DNA from: Terrabacter sp040702505
GTDB lineage: Bacteria > Actinomycetota > Actinomycetes > Actinomycetales > Dermatophilaceae
Direction: 5' to 3'
DNA: 64,000 nt
NCBI RefSeq assembly: GCF_040702505.1
Contig: NZ_JBFBLC010000002.1
Location: 744,001-808,000 of the forward strand
Below, in pieces: positions 46,019 to 54,392 of the stretch. Position 1 is the first letter of the stretch, and each line of letters starts with the position of its first letter. Below the pieces are notes generated by a model. The model saw only the letters and a list, made by a program, of their open reading frames with translations. It had not been told where the DNA came from and searched no databases. The position numbers were made by a program, and so were the translations under genes.

Positions 46019-46747
46019 CTACACGTCGCCGCCGAGGTATGCCGCCTTGACGGCAGGGTCGTCGGCGAGCTCCTTGCCGGGACCCTCGCGAACGATCTCG
46101 CCCGTCTCGAGGATGTACGCGCGGTGGGAGCGCTTGAGCGCCTGCGCCGCGTTCTGCTCGACGAGCAGCACGGTGGTGCCCTGGCTGTTGATCTCGGTGA
46201 CGATGTCGAAGATCTGCTGGATCAGCTTCGGCGCCAGACCCATCGACGGCTCGTCGAGCAGCAGCAGCCGCGGCTTGGCCATGAGCGCACGGCCCATCGC
46301 CAGCATCTGCTGCTCACCGCCGGACATCGAGCCGGCGGCCTGGTTGCTGCGCTCCTTCAGGCGCGGGAAGAGCTCGAAGACCCGGTCGAGATCCTCCTTG
46401 ACGGCCTTGGTCTTGCGGTCGGGACGGGCGTACGTGCCCATCTCGAGGTTCTCCATCACCGTCATCCCGACGAAGCAGCCGCGCCCCTCGGGAGACTGCG
46501 AGATGCCGAGGACCGGCCGCTCGTGCGACGGGGTGTGGGTGATGTCCTTGCCGTTGAAGGTGATCGAGCCGGCGCGGACCGGGCGCAGCCCGGACACCGT
46601 CTTCATCGTCGTCGTCTTGCCCGCGCCGTTGGCCCCGATCAGCGTGACGATCTCGCCCTCGTCGACCGTGAAGCTGATGTCGCGGATGGCCTCGATGCGT
46701 CCGTAGTTGACGCACAGGCCGTTGACCTCAAGAAGCATCTTCCTCAT
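46019..46747 (-). CDS. livF: Branched-chain amino-acid ABC importer ATPase LivF
   Basis: 242-aa ATPase of a HAAT-type importer. Walker A LIGANGAGKTTTMKTVSGL, signature SMSGGEQQMLAMGRALM, Walker B LLLLDEPSMGLAP and H-loop VLLVEQNAAQALK; SPEGRGCFVGMTVMENLEMG is typical of LivF. ATG 46745-46747 (GGGAG three bases upstream) is used; ATG 46736-46738 is the alternative. Either overlaps livG. The penultimate AAYLGGDV codons include GCA TAC within a GTATGCCG octamer. Last gene of livK-H-M-G-F. Confidence 0.93.
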   Translation of the reverse strand: MRKMLLEVNGLCVNYGRIEAIRDISFTVDEGEIVTLIGANGAGKTTTMKTVSGLRPVRAGSITFNGKDITHTPSHERPVLGISQSPEGRGCFVGMTVMENLEMGTYARPDRKTKAVKEDLDRVFELFPRLKERSNQAAGSMSGGEQQMLAMGRALMAKPRLLLLDEPSMGLAPKLIQQIFDIVTEINSQGTTVLLVEQNAAQALKRSHRAYILETGEIVREGPGKELADDPAVKAAYLGGDV

Positions 46748-47615
46748 CAACTCCCAGGTAGGCGGCGACGACCGCCGGGTTGTCACGGATCTCGGCGGGC
46801 GAGCCCTCCGCGATCTTGCGGCCGAACTCGAGCACGACGATGCGGTCGGTCACTCCCATGACCAGGCGCATGTCGTGCTCGATGAGCAGGACCGTGTAGC
46901 CCTGGTCGCGGATGGTGCGGATGAGCTCCATCAGCTTGGCTTTCTCGGCCGGGTTGAAGCCGGCGGCCGGCTCGTCGAGGCAGAGCAGCTGCGGGCTCGT
47001 GGCCAGGGCCCGGGCGATCTCGAGGCGCCGCTGGTCACCGTAGGGCAGGTTGCGGGCGAGCTCGTCCGCCTTGCGCTCGAGTCCCATGAAGGTGAGCAGC
47101 TCCATGGCGCGCTCATAGCCCTGCGCCTCCTCCCGGCGGTGCTTGGGCAGGCGGAACATCGCCGAGCCCACCCCCGTCGTGTGGTGCGCGTCGGCACCGA
47201 CCAGGACGTTCTCGAGCGCCGTCATGTTGGCGAAGAGCCGGATGTTCTGGAAGGTGCGGGCGATGCCGAGCTTGGTGATCTCGAACTTCTTGCGCTTGCC
47301 CAGCGGTTCGCCGAGGTAGCGCACCGCGCCCGAGGTGGGCTGGTAGACGCCGGTCATGACGTTGAAGCAGGTGGTCTTGCCCGCGCCGTTGGGGCCGATG
47401 AGACCCAGGATCTCACCCTTGTTGATGTGGAAGCTCACCTCGTTGAGGGCGACGACGCCGCCGAAGCGCAGCGTCACGGCGTCGACCTCGAGCAGGCGCT
47501 CCCCCTCCGGTACGACCGGCACGCCGATGTCGGCAGGCGCGATGTCGACGTCGGGGTTGATCTCGGTGGCCTCCTCGGCCTGCAGCGGCTGCTGGGCCTG
47601 AACCGGCTCAGACAT
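46728..47615 (-). CDS. livG: Branched-chain amino-acid ABC importer ATPase LivG
   Basis: 295-aa ATPase. Walker A LIGPNGAGKTTCFNVMTGVY, signature LPYGDQRRLEIARALA (LivG type, with YGDQ instead of SGGQ) and Walker B LLCLDEPAAGFNP. TFQNIRLFANMTALENVLVG identifies the LivG subfamily. The first 45 residues are an acidic Gln/Glu-rich extension not found in most homologues. ATG 47613-47615 has AAGGAG seven bases upstream and overlaps livM by eight bases. Confidence 0.93.
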   Translation of the reverse strand: MSEPVQAQQPLQAEEATEINPDVDIAPADIGVPVVPEGERLLEVDAVTLRFGGVVALNEVSFHINKGEILGLIGPNGAGKTTCFNVMTGVYQPTSGAVRYLGEPLGKRKKFEITKLGIARTFQNIRLFANMTALENVLVGADAHHTTGVGSAMFRLPKHRREEAQGYERAMELLTFMGLERKADELARNLPYGDQRRLEIARALATSPQLLCLDEPAAGFNPAEKAKLMELIRTIRDQGYTVLLIEHDMRLVMGVTDRIVVLEFGRKIAEGSPAEIRDNPAVVAAYLGVDEEDAS

Positions 47616-48759
47616 TGGCTTCTCCTTCCTCGAGGACGGCCTCTCTGGCGTCTGCACGCTTGGCCCGGACGGTGCGGCGCGGCGGCAACAGACCCTGGGG
47701 CCGGAAGATCGCGAGCAGCATGAGCGCCAGTCCGAAGACCAGCACCCGGAAGTCCGCGAAGTCGCGGAAGCGCTCCGGGAAGTAGCCCACGACGATCGCA
47801 CCCACGATCACGCCCCAGCGGTTGCCGGCACCACCGACGACGACCGCCGCCAGGAAGAGGATCGACAGCAGGAGGATGAAGTTGTCGGGCGAGATGAAGC
47901 CGGCCTTCGTGGCGAAGAGCGCCCCGGAGAGACCGCCGATCGCGGCGCCGAGGGCGAAGGCGAGCAGCTTGAACCGGAAGGTGGGCACGCCCATCAGCTC
48001 CGCGGCGTCCTCGTCCTCACGCGTCGCCTCCCACGCCCGGCCCACCCGGCTGTTCTTGACGAGGATGTCGAAGAGCAGCACGAGACCGATGACGATGAGT
48101 CCGAGCCAGTAGTACGGGACGAAGTCGGTGATCCCGAACTTCAGGAACGTCGAGGTCGTGCCGAGGTCGACCACGGGGGCGCCGCCGCTCCAGTCGAGGC
48201 TGGGGACCTCGAAGAGCGGGGCGCTCGGCGGCTTCGGGATGTCGGAGATGCCCTGGGCCCCGTTGAGCCACTGCGAGTTCACCAGGCACAGGCGCACGAT
48301 CTCGCCGAACCCGAGGGTCACGATGGCGAGGTAGTCGCCGCGAACCCGCAGGGTAGGGGCGCCGAGGATGATGCCCGAGACCATGGCCGCTGCGATCGCG
48401 ATGGGGAGCACGACGATCCACGACAGGTTCGCGTGCTGCGAGGTGAGCACTCCCACGGTGTAGGCGCCGATGGCGTAGAAGCCGACGTAGCCGAGGTCGA
48501 GCAGGCCGGCATACCCGACGACGATGTTGAGGCCGAGCGCCACCAGGACGTACGTCGAGACGGTGAAGAGCACCCCACCGAAGTCGGACCCCTCCGTGGT
48601 GACGAACGGGATGTTGAGCATCGGCAGCAGGAACAGGAAGATCGCGAACAGCACCCAGAGGGCGATCTTGACGCCCTTGGGAAGGGAGTTGACCCGGTTG
48701 CGGAAGCTGGGCCGACGGGTGGTGGCGGCCGAGCCGGCCGCGGGCGTGGCGGTACTCAT
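47608..48759 (-). CDS. livM: Branched-chain amino-acid ABC importer permease LivM
   Basis: 383-aa permease with about nine to ten helices. GLNIVVGYAGLLDLGYVGFY and TLGFGEIVRLCLVNSQWLNG are hallmarks of LivM. The cytoplasmic loop GRAWEATREDEDAAELMGVP contacts the ATPases. VGYAG uses TAT within a CGGCATAC octamer. ATG 48757-48759 overlaps the livH stop (ATGA). The N-terminal 25 residues are a basic, Ala/Thr-rich tail. Confidence 0.93.
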   Translation of the reverse strand: MSTATPAAGSAATTRRPSFRNRVNSLPKGVKIALWVLFAIFLFLLPMLNIPFVTTEGSDFGGVLFTVSTYVLVALGLNIVVGYAGLLDLGYVGFYAIGAYTVGVLTSQHANLSWIVVLPIAIAAAMVSGIILGAPTLRVRGDYLAIVTLGFGEIVRLCLVNSQWLNGAQGISDIPKPPSAPLFEVPSLDWSGGAPVVDLGTTSTFLKFGITDFVPYYWLGLIVIGLVLLFDILVKNSRVGRAWEATREDEDAAELMGVPTFRFKLLAFALGAAIGGLSGALFATKAGFISPDNFILLLSILFLAAVVVGGAGNRWGVIVGAIVVGYFPERFRDFADFRVLVFGLALMLLAIFRPQGLLPPRRTVRAKRADAREAVLEEGEANV

Positions 48760-49745
48760 GCGCGCGCCTTTCCGAGGGACTCACCGAGCAGTCCGGTGGG
48801 TCGGAAGAGGAGGATGAGCACGAGCAGGACGAACGCGACGACGTCCTTCCACTGCGTGCCCACGAGGGCGGAGCCGTAGTTCTCGGCGAGGCCGAGGACG
48901 AAGCCGCCGAGCAGCGCTCCGCGCAGGTTGCCGATGCCGCCGAGGACCGCGGCGGTGAACGCCTTGACGCCGAGGATGAAGCCGACGTCGTAGCGGGTGA
49001 TGCCGATCTTCAGCATGTAGAAGACGGCCGCGGCACCGGCCATGACACCGCCGGTCAGGAACGTCACCTGGATGACGCGGTCACGGTTGACGCCCATCAG
49101 GGCGGCCGCCTCCGGGTCCATGGCCACGGCGCGGATGCCGCGCCCCAGGCGCGAGCGCCGGACGAACTGGTCGAGGACCACCATGATCGCGACGGCGCCG
49201 ACGATGACGAAGATGTCGACGTTGGTGACGGCGTAGTCACCGAGGGTGAACACCGGCTGCGGGTGGATGATCTCTGCCATGCCGATGTTGTTGCGGGAGT
49301 TCGCGACGTACGGGCGCAGGGTGTCGTCGACGCCGAACCAGCCGGCGATCCGCTGGCGCAGACCCATCAGCTCGGACAGCACGAACGAGGCGCCGATGGC
49401 CGAGATGAGCGCGATGAGCGGCGGCGCGTTCCGCTTGCGCAGCGGACGGTAGGCGACCCGCTCCAGCAGCACGGCGACGAAGCCGGACATGGCCATGGCG
49501 GCGACGAACATCAGGGCGATCCAGAAGATCACCTGCCCGACGCTGCCGCCCGCGTGCGCACCGACGAGCGTGACGACCCACAGCGCGGCGAAGGTGCCGT
49601 ACATGAACACCTCGGAGTGCGCGAAGTTGATCAGGCGCAGCACGCCGTAGACCAGCGTGTAGCCGAGGGCTACGAGGGCGTAGACGGCGCCGAGCGTGAG
49701 CCCGGTGACGGTCAACGCGAAGAAGTTGTCGAACAGGTACTGCAT
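48756..49745 (-). CDS. livH: Branched-chain amino-acid ABC importer permease LivH
   Basis: 329-aa permease with about eight helices. LTLGAVYALVALGYTLVYGV and LRLINFAHSEVFMYGTFAAL are LivH signatures, and RAVAMDPEAAALMGVNRDRV is the ATPase-contact loop. Start ATG 49743-49745 has AGGAGG seven bases upstream. It is separated from livK by 112 bases that contain a hairpin, which would let livK be made in excess. Confidence 0.93.
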   Translation of the reverse strand: MQYLFDNFFALTVTGLTLGAVYALVALGYTLVYGVLRLINFAHSEVFMYGTFAALWVVTLVGAHAGGSVGQVIFWIALMFVAAMAMSGFVAVLLERVAYRPLRKRNAPPLIALISAIGASFVLSELMGLRQRIAGWFGVDDTLRPYVANSRNNIGMAEIIHPQPVFTLGDYAVTNVDIFVIVGAVAIMVVLDQFVRRSRLGRGIRAVAMDPEAAALMGVNRDRVIQVTFLTGGVMAGAAAVFYMLKIGITRYDVGFILGVKAFTAAVLGGIGNLRGALLGGFVLGLAENYGSALVGTQWKDVVAFVLLVLILLFRPTGLLGESLGKARA

Positions 49746-49804
49746 CCAAGACCTCCTGGGCCGGGTGCGGTTGACAAGAGCGCAGGTCGAGCGCCGGTCA
49801 GTCG

Positions 49805-49841
49805 AGGGGGCGGCCGGAGCCTGGTGCTCCGACCGCCCCCT
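49805..49841 (-). terminator. Hairpin between livK and livH (partial terminator)
   Basis: AGGGGGCGGCCGGAGC (49805-49820) pairs with 49826-49841 at 15 of 16 positions around a CTGGT loop. It lies 17 bases after livK. Its position mirrors the hairpin after the other binding-protein gene in this window. Confidence 0.8.
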
Positions 49842-49857
49842 GACGATGCGGACGCTG

Positions 49858-50994
49858 TTACTTGATCTCTCCGACGGACACGAACTTCCCGCCCTCGACC
49901 TTGTAGGCGAAGACCTTGATGTCCGCGGACTCGCCCTTGGAGTCGAACTTCAGCTGCTTCGTGACGCCCTTCTTGTCGTAGGACTTCACGAAGTCGATCA
50001 TGCTGCTGCGGTCCTTGCCGGCGGCGATGCCGTCGAGCAGGATCGTGGCCGCGTCGTAGCCCTCACCCGAGTAGGTGTTGGGGTCCTGGTTGTACTTCGC
50101 CTTGTACGCCTTGGCGAAGTCCGGTGCGATGTCGGCCGGCACGCACGGGCAGGTCACGACCGCACCGTCCGCCGCGGGGCCGGCGTTGTCGATGAAGGAC
50201 TGGTCCTTGACGCCGTCGGCAGCCACGAACGTGCCCTTCCAGCCGGCGTCGCGCAGCTGCTTGACCAGCGGAGCCGCCTCGGGGGCGTAGCCGCCGTAGA
50301 ACAGCGCGTCGGCGCCGGAGGACTTGACCTTGGTGACCGACGCGCTGAAGTCGGTCTGCTTCTGCTGGACGGTGTCGTTGCCGACGACGGCCGAACCGAG
50401 GTCCTGGCGGACGATGTCCGCGAGGCCCTTGCCGTACTCGGAGGCGTCGTCGATGACGAACGGCTTGTTGGCCTTCAGGGTGTCCTTGATGTACTTCGCG
50501 GCGGCCGGGCCCTGCGTGGCGTCGTTGCCGAGGACGCGGAAGAAGGTCTTCCAGCCGTTGTCGGCCAGCTTGGGGTTGGTGGCCGACGGCGTGATCGTGA
50601 CGAGGCCGGCCTCGTTGAACGCCGGGTCGGCGGCCTTGGACTCACCGGAGAAGGCCGGGCCGACGATGCCGACGACCTTCTTGTCGTCGATGGCCTTCTT
50701 CGCCAGGGCCGGCGCCTGGGTCGGGTCACCCTGCGAGTCGTAGTTCTCGAGGGTGACCTTGCAGTCGGCGTGCTTCTTGTTGTAGTCGTCGAGGGCGAGG
50801 TTCACGCCGTTCTGGATGTAGATGCCCAGGTTGGCGTTGGGACCGGTGAGGGCACCGAACATGCCGATCTTCTGGTCGCAGGCCTTCGCCCCGCCGGAGC
50901 TTCCGGCCGAGGTGTCGCCACCCTTGGTGCCGCAGGCGCCGAGGGCAAGTGCTGCGACCACAACCGGCACAGCGAGCTTGAGGGTAGAACGCAC
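49858..50994 (-). CDS. livK: Branched-chain amino-acid binding lipoprotein LivK
   Basis: 378-aa periplasmic-type binding lipoprotein. Signal peptide with lipobox LGAC (residues 18-21), then a Gly/Ser linker. The binding-protein fold starts KIGMFGALTGPNANLGIYIQ and contains VVGIVGPAFSGESKAADPAF and ADALFYGGYAPEAAPLVKQL, typical of Leu/Ile/Val-type receptors. The actual amino acid is inferred. Two Cys residues (CPC) occur near residue 283. GTG 50992-50994 has AGGAGG nine bases upstream. First gene of the liv operon. Confidence 0.92.
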   Translation of the reverse strand: MRSTLKLAVPVVVAALALGACGTKGGDTSAGSSGGAKACDQKIGMFGALTGPNANLGIYIQNGVNLALDDYNKKHADCKVTLENYDSQGDPTQAPALAKKAIDDKKVVGIVGPAFSGESKAADPAFNEAGLVTITPSATNPKLADNGWKTFFRVLGNDATQGPAAAKYIKDTLKANKPFVIDDASEYGKGLADIVRQDLGSAVVGNDTVQQKQTDFSASVTKVKSSGADALFYGGYAPEAAPLVKQLRDAGWKGTFVAADGVKDQSFIDNAGPAADGAVVTCPCVPADIAPDFAKAYKAKYNQDPNTYSGEGYDAATILLDGIAAGKDRSSMIDFVKSYDKKGVTKQLKFDSKGESADIKVFAYKVEGGKFVSVGEIK

Positions 50995-51045
50995 GGATGT
51001 CCTCCTGATGTGTCACACGTCCCTCGGTCGTCGAGGTTGAGACGG

Positions 51046-51075
51046 AGACTAAGGCGTGGAGCGCGCCGTGGTCAG
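51046..51075 (-). promoter_or_regulatory. Putative livK promoter
   Basis: -35 CTGACC (complement of 51070-51075), 18-base spacer, -10 TAGTCT (complement of 51046-51051). Transcription would start about 45 bases before the GTG of livK. Confidence 0.55.
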
Positions 51076-51152
51076 CAGATAACGACGATCGGTGACCGTG
51101 TCGTGACCTGCGCGGGGTCGCGCCTCGGGCAGGAGGCCCGTACGGGCAGGCG

Positions 51153-51848
51153 TCAGGAGGCCGGGAAGCCGTTGATGACGGCCTCGGCGACCTCCTTCAT
51201 CCCGAGCCGGCGGTCCATCGCTGTCTTCTGGATCCAGCGGAACGCGTCGGCCTCGCTCAGCTTGAGCTGGTTCATCAGCACGCCCTTGGCGCGGTCGACG
51301 AGCTTGCGCGTCTCGAGGCGCTCGCCGAGGTCGGCGATCTCGGCCTCGAGGGCCTTGAGCTCCTGCCAGCGGGAGGTCGCGATGTCGATCGCGGGGCGCA
51401 GGTCGTCGGCCGTGAAGGGCTTGACGATGTAGGCCATGACGCCGGCGTCGCGGGCCCGCTCGACCAGCTCGGTCTGCGAGAAGGCGGTGAGCATGATGAC
51501 GGGGCACAGCTTGGCCTCGTGCAGCTGCTCCGCCGCTGAGAGGCCGTCGAGCACCGGCATCTTGACGTCCATGATCACGAGATCGGGCTTGACCTCCTTG
51601 GCCAGCTCCACGGCCTGCTCGCCGTTGCTGGCCTGGCCGACCACGTCGTAGCCCTGCTCGCCGAGCATCTCGACGAGGTCGAGGCGGATCAGCGTCTCGT
51701 CCTCGGCGACGAGGATGCGGGTGCCACCGGAGGACGGGGCGCCGGAGCCGGTGTCGCCGGCCTGGGGCGCCACGGAGGAGGCGGGGGCCGCGCTGGCGGG
51801 GGTGGGCTTGGGCGTGGTTCCTGCGTCGGTGCTCTCGTCGGTGCTCAC
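51153..51848 (-). CDS. pdtaR: ANTAR-domain response regulator, PdtaR-like
   Basis: 231-aa two-component regulator that acts on RNA, not DNA: the C-terminal ANTAR domain binds paired hairpins to prevent termination. A receiver domain begins near residue 44 (TRILVAEDETLIRLDLVEML) with phospho-acceptor Asp94 in DLVIMDVKMP and Lys143 in YIVKPF. The ANTAR domain is LVDRAKGVLMNQLKLSEADA to the end. A Ser/Ala/Pro-rich N-terminal tail of about 40 residues is unusual. GTG 51846-51848 lies six bases after TAGGCT, so it is probably leaderless. No partner kinase (PdtaS) gene is in this window. Confidence 0.93.
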   Translation of the reverse strand: MSTDESTDAGTTPKPTPASAAPASSVAPQAGDTGSGAPSSGGTRILVAEDETLIRLDLVEMLGEQGYDVVGQASNGEQAVELAKEVKPDLVIMDVKMPVLDGLSAAEQLHEAKLCPVIMLTAFSQTELVERARDAGVMAYIVKPFTADDLRPAIDIATSRWQELKALEAEIADLGERLETRKLVDRAKGVLMNQLKLSEADAFRWIQKTAMDRRLGMKEVAEAVINGFPAS

Positions 51849-51854
51849 GGGCAA

Positions 51855-51860
51855 AGCCTA
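51855..51860 (-). promoter_or_regulatory. Leaderless -10 of the ANTAR regulator
   Basis: TAGGCT on the minus strand with six bases to the GTG start. A GGAAAC sequence about 16 bases upstream could be an ECF-type -35, which is speculative. Confidence 0.5.
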
Positions 51861-51933
51861 GCCGGGCGCGGTTTCCGACACGTTTCGGGACGGGGACGCG
51901 ACGGTGCCGCGGTCGCATCCCGGCCACAGCGGG

Positions 51934-54009
51934 TCAGCCGACGTGGCACAGCATCGAGCCGTGCGCCTCCAGCGGGCTGCCCACGACACGGGCGAGCAGG
52001 CGAACAGCGCGCGGGTCGTCGGTACCGACACAGGCGAGTGAGACCTGCAGGTGGTGCAGGGCTGCGGAGACCGCCTCGGGGGCGACGTCGTGCCCCGCGA
52101 CCAGGTCGAACAGCAGTGCGCGGTCAGCCACGTCGGCCTGCGTCGGCGGGAGGCCGGTCAGGTAGTAGGCGCGCGGGACGACCGCCTGGTGCTCCGTGGT
52201 CGTCATCGCCAGCACCTCCATCTGCCCCGGCGGCAGCAGCCAGGGCCCGGGCGACGTCGCCAGTGGCAGGACCGAGCGCACGTCGGCGAGGGCGCCCGGG
52301 TCGAGCTTCCAGGCACCGAAGTCGAGCGCGTCCCCGCGCGGCGACCAGAGGGGCGTGCCCCGCGCGATGACGGCCGTCACGATCGCGCAGGCGGCGACCG
52401 CCGTGACCAGGTCCAACGCCCGACGCCGTCGCAGGAGGTTCGTAACCGGAGGTGGACGGATGGTGACCAGCATCCCGACCAGCACGGCCACCGGGATGGC
52501 GAGGACCACCCGCCAGGCGACGGGCCCGGCCCCGGTGAGCGCGTTGACCGCGTCGCCCACGCCTGGCAGGACTGCCGCCAGGCCGGACAGCGACGCGCAC
52601 CCGGCGACCACGGCCGCCGGTGCGAGCAGCGCGCGCGGCCCGAGGACGATCCCCAGCACCCCGAGCGCCACCATCACCGTGTCGACCCCGAAGAGGTACG
52701 CGAACACCTGGACCGGAGGCAGCGCGGTCGGAGCGGCACCCCCGAGTCCGGGGCCGAGGACCGAGGCGACCCCGGCGGCGACCGGGGCGAGGGCGAAGCA
52801 CAGGGCGCCCGCAACACAGGGCCAGGACCGCAGCAGCGCCGCGGCGAGGAGCGCACCGGCCGCCATGACCGGCGCCATGAGAGCGGCGCTGCTGGTCAGC
52901 CCCACGAAGCAGGTGCCGAGCGCGAAGAGCACGAGCAGGTCGGCGGGGCGGGGCCGCAGCGCGAGGCCCGTCAGGTGGTGCCAGGCCAGTGGCACGACCA
53001 CCGCGACCGCGGCCACCTTGCCCTCCCAGATGGCACCGATGCCGTAGTGACCGACCACGCTGTCCGCGCTGAAGAAGGTGAAGGCCGTGGCCACGAGGAA
53101 GGCCACCGCCGTACGGCGCGTGGCCCACGTGCGCACCAGCCGCCACATGCCCCAGCCGGCCGCAGCGGCCAGCACCGGGACCGTCCACACGAAGACGAAC
53201 TCGGGTGCCTGCACGCCCAGCACGCGTGCCACCGCTCCCTGCCAGCCCTCGATCGAGGCGAGCGGCAGCCCGCCGCCGTAGATCGTCGGCAGCGCACCGG
53301 TGCCGAAGAGGCTGTCACGCAGCGTCGGAGTGCCGCGCTGCGCCACCCAGGTCGCCCGGTTGACGTAGTAGACGTCGTCGCCGGAGGAGCCGGGTCGGCC
53401 TGCCGCGAGCACCGCCATGGCCAGGCAGACGAGGGCGGCCGCGAGATGGGCGACGTGCGACGCCGGCGACACGTCGCGGGGCAACGGCGCGCGACGGGCC
53501 CGGACGCCCAGCTGCACACAGCCGACCAGCAGGACCGCCATGCCCAGCACCACCACCGGCAGCACCCCGATGCTCTCCCGCAGGGCCGACAGGGCCACGA
53601 GCGCGACCGCCGCGAGCAGCACCGCGCCGGCCTGCCACCAGCACGACCGTGCCTGCCTCCCCCGCCGCGCCTCCGGCTCCCCCGCCACCGGGCCCGCTGC
53701 CCCGCCCCGAGCCGGTCGCTCCCGGACGTTCGGTGGCTCCCGGCGCTCCGGCCGCTCCTGATCCTCCGGCTGTGGGCATCGCTCCCGCCGCTCCGGTCGT
53801 CCCGGGCGCCGCACGTGAGCGGCGGCTCGCCACCCGAGCAGCGCGGCCGCCACGACGAGCCAGACACGCGCCGGCCACCACAGGGACCACTGCGTCACGA
53901 GCGCCACCTCGTACCAGACGGTCCACGCCGCAAAGGCGTAGACCCCGCCCTCGAGGAGACCGTCGAGCGCACGCGCCCAGCCGGGGGCAGCTGCCTCGTC
54001 CACGACCAT
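51934..54009 (-). CDS. Large polytopic membrane protein, DUF6077/GT-C-like
   Basis: 691-aa membrane protein with roughly 13-15 hydrophobic segments and a short C-terminal soluble domain. After the fourth or so helix, SSGDDVYYVNRATWVAQRGT carries an acidic pair followed by aromatic residues, a layout seen in GT-C glycosyltransferase-like proteins. I match it tentatively to DUF6077. A highly charged Arg/Glu/Pro segment of about 55 residues (RPGRPERRERCPQPEDQERP) lies between helices two and three. A GAGGAGG site precedes ATG 54007-54009. It resembles, in general plan, the 508-aa protein at 21056. No function assigned. Confidence 0.7.
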   Translation of the reverse strand: MVVDEAAAPGWARALDGLLEGGVYAFAAWTVWYEVALVTQWSLWWPARVWLVVAAALLGWRAAAHVRRPGRPERRERCPQPEDQERPERREPPNVRERPARGGAAGPVAGEPEARRGRQARSCWWQAGAVLLAAVALVALSALRESIGVLPVVVLGMAVLLVGCVQLGVRARRAPLPRDVSPASHVAHLAAALVCLAMAVLAAGRPGSSGDDVYYVNRATWVAQRGTPTLRDSLFGTGALPTIYGGGLPLASIEGWQGAVARVLGVQAPEFVFVWTVPVLAAAAGWGMWRLVRTWATRRTAVAFLVATAFTFFSADSVVGHYGIGAIWEGKVAAVAVVVPLAWHHLTGLALRPRPADLLVLFALGTCFVGLTSSAALMAPVMAAGALLAAALLRSWPCVAGALCFALAPVAAGVASVLGPGLGGAAPTALPPVQVFAYLFGVDTVMVALGVLGIVLGPRALLAPAAVVAGCASLSGLAAVLPGVGDAVNALTGAGPVAWRVVLAIPVAVLVGMLVTIRPPPVTNLLRRRRALDLVTAVAACAIVTAVIARGTPLWSPRGDALDFGAWKLDPGALADVRSVLPLATSPGPWLLPPGQMEVLAMTTTEHQAVVPRAYYLTGLPPTQADVADRALLFDLVAGHDVAPEAVSAALHHLQVSLACVGTDDPRAVRLLARVVGSPLEAHGSMLCHVG

Positions 54010-54172
54010 GGACCTCCTCGCGGGCCCACTCGGGGCGTCGAGGACACGGTAGGCCGCTCGGCCGGGAAGCGACTGGGAGACCGAGCAGTTCGGTCAGCAG
54101 GGCCGCCGACGCGTCACCGTCTCACGCGCCGCAGGACTCGTGGCAACGCTTCGGGACGACGGCGGTGTCGGG

Positions 54173-54255
54173 TGCCGAGGGCGGGACTCGAACCCGCACG
54201 ACCTTTCGGCCAGAGCATTTTGAGTGCCCCGTGTCTGCCATTCCACCACCCCGGC
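54173..54255 (-). tRNA. leuX: tRNA-Leu (CAA anticodon)
   Basis: 83-base tRNA on the minus strand. The acceptor GCCGGGG pairs with CCTCGGC, followed by discriminator A. The anticodon loop CTCAAAA gives CAA, reading UUG. A long variable arm (typical for Leu) and the T-loop GCGGGTTCGAGTCCCGC are visible. No CCA is encoded (CCC follows). It lies between pyk and the DUF6077-like gene. Confidence 0.96.
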
Positions 54256-54269
54256 AGGAGTGCCGCGCC

Positions 54270-54275
54270 AGCATA
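54270..54275 (-). promoter_or_regulatory. -10 box of the tRNA-Leu gene
   Basis: TATGCT on the minus strand, 14 bases before the mature tRNA 5-prime end. The 137 bases between pyk and the tRNA also hold a near-octamer CGGCATAG (about 54352) and nothing else recognised. Confidence 0.55.
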
Positions 54276-54392
54276 CCTGCGCGCGGACCAGCCTCCGGTC
54301 ACGTGGGCCACGAACGCCGGAGGGAGCATGCGCGGCAGGTGGGACCCGACGGCATAGCATACTCCCTCTGGTTGGTCGCGAGAGGCGGGCGG

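Noticed and set aside
51136..51147. Palindrome GCCCGTACGGGC after the ANTAR regulator gene
   Set aside because: Short with no loop and no U-run; chance palindromes of this length are common at this GC, so it is not called a terminator.
54173..54255. tRNA-Leu as an integration site
   Set aside because: No integrase, no duplicated tRNA 3-prime end, and normal backbone genes on both sides.
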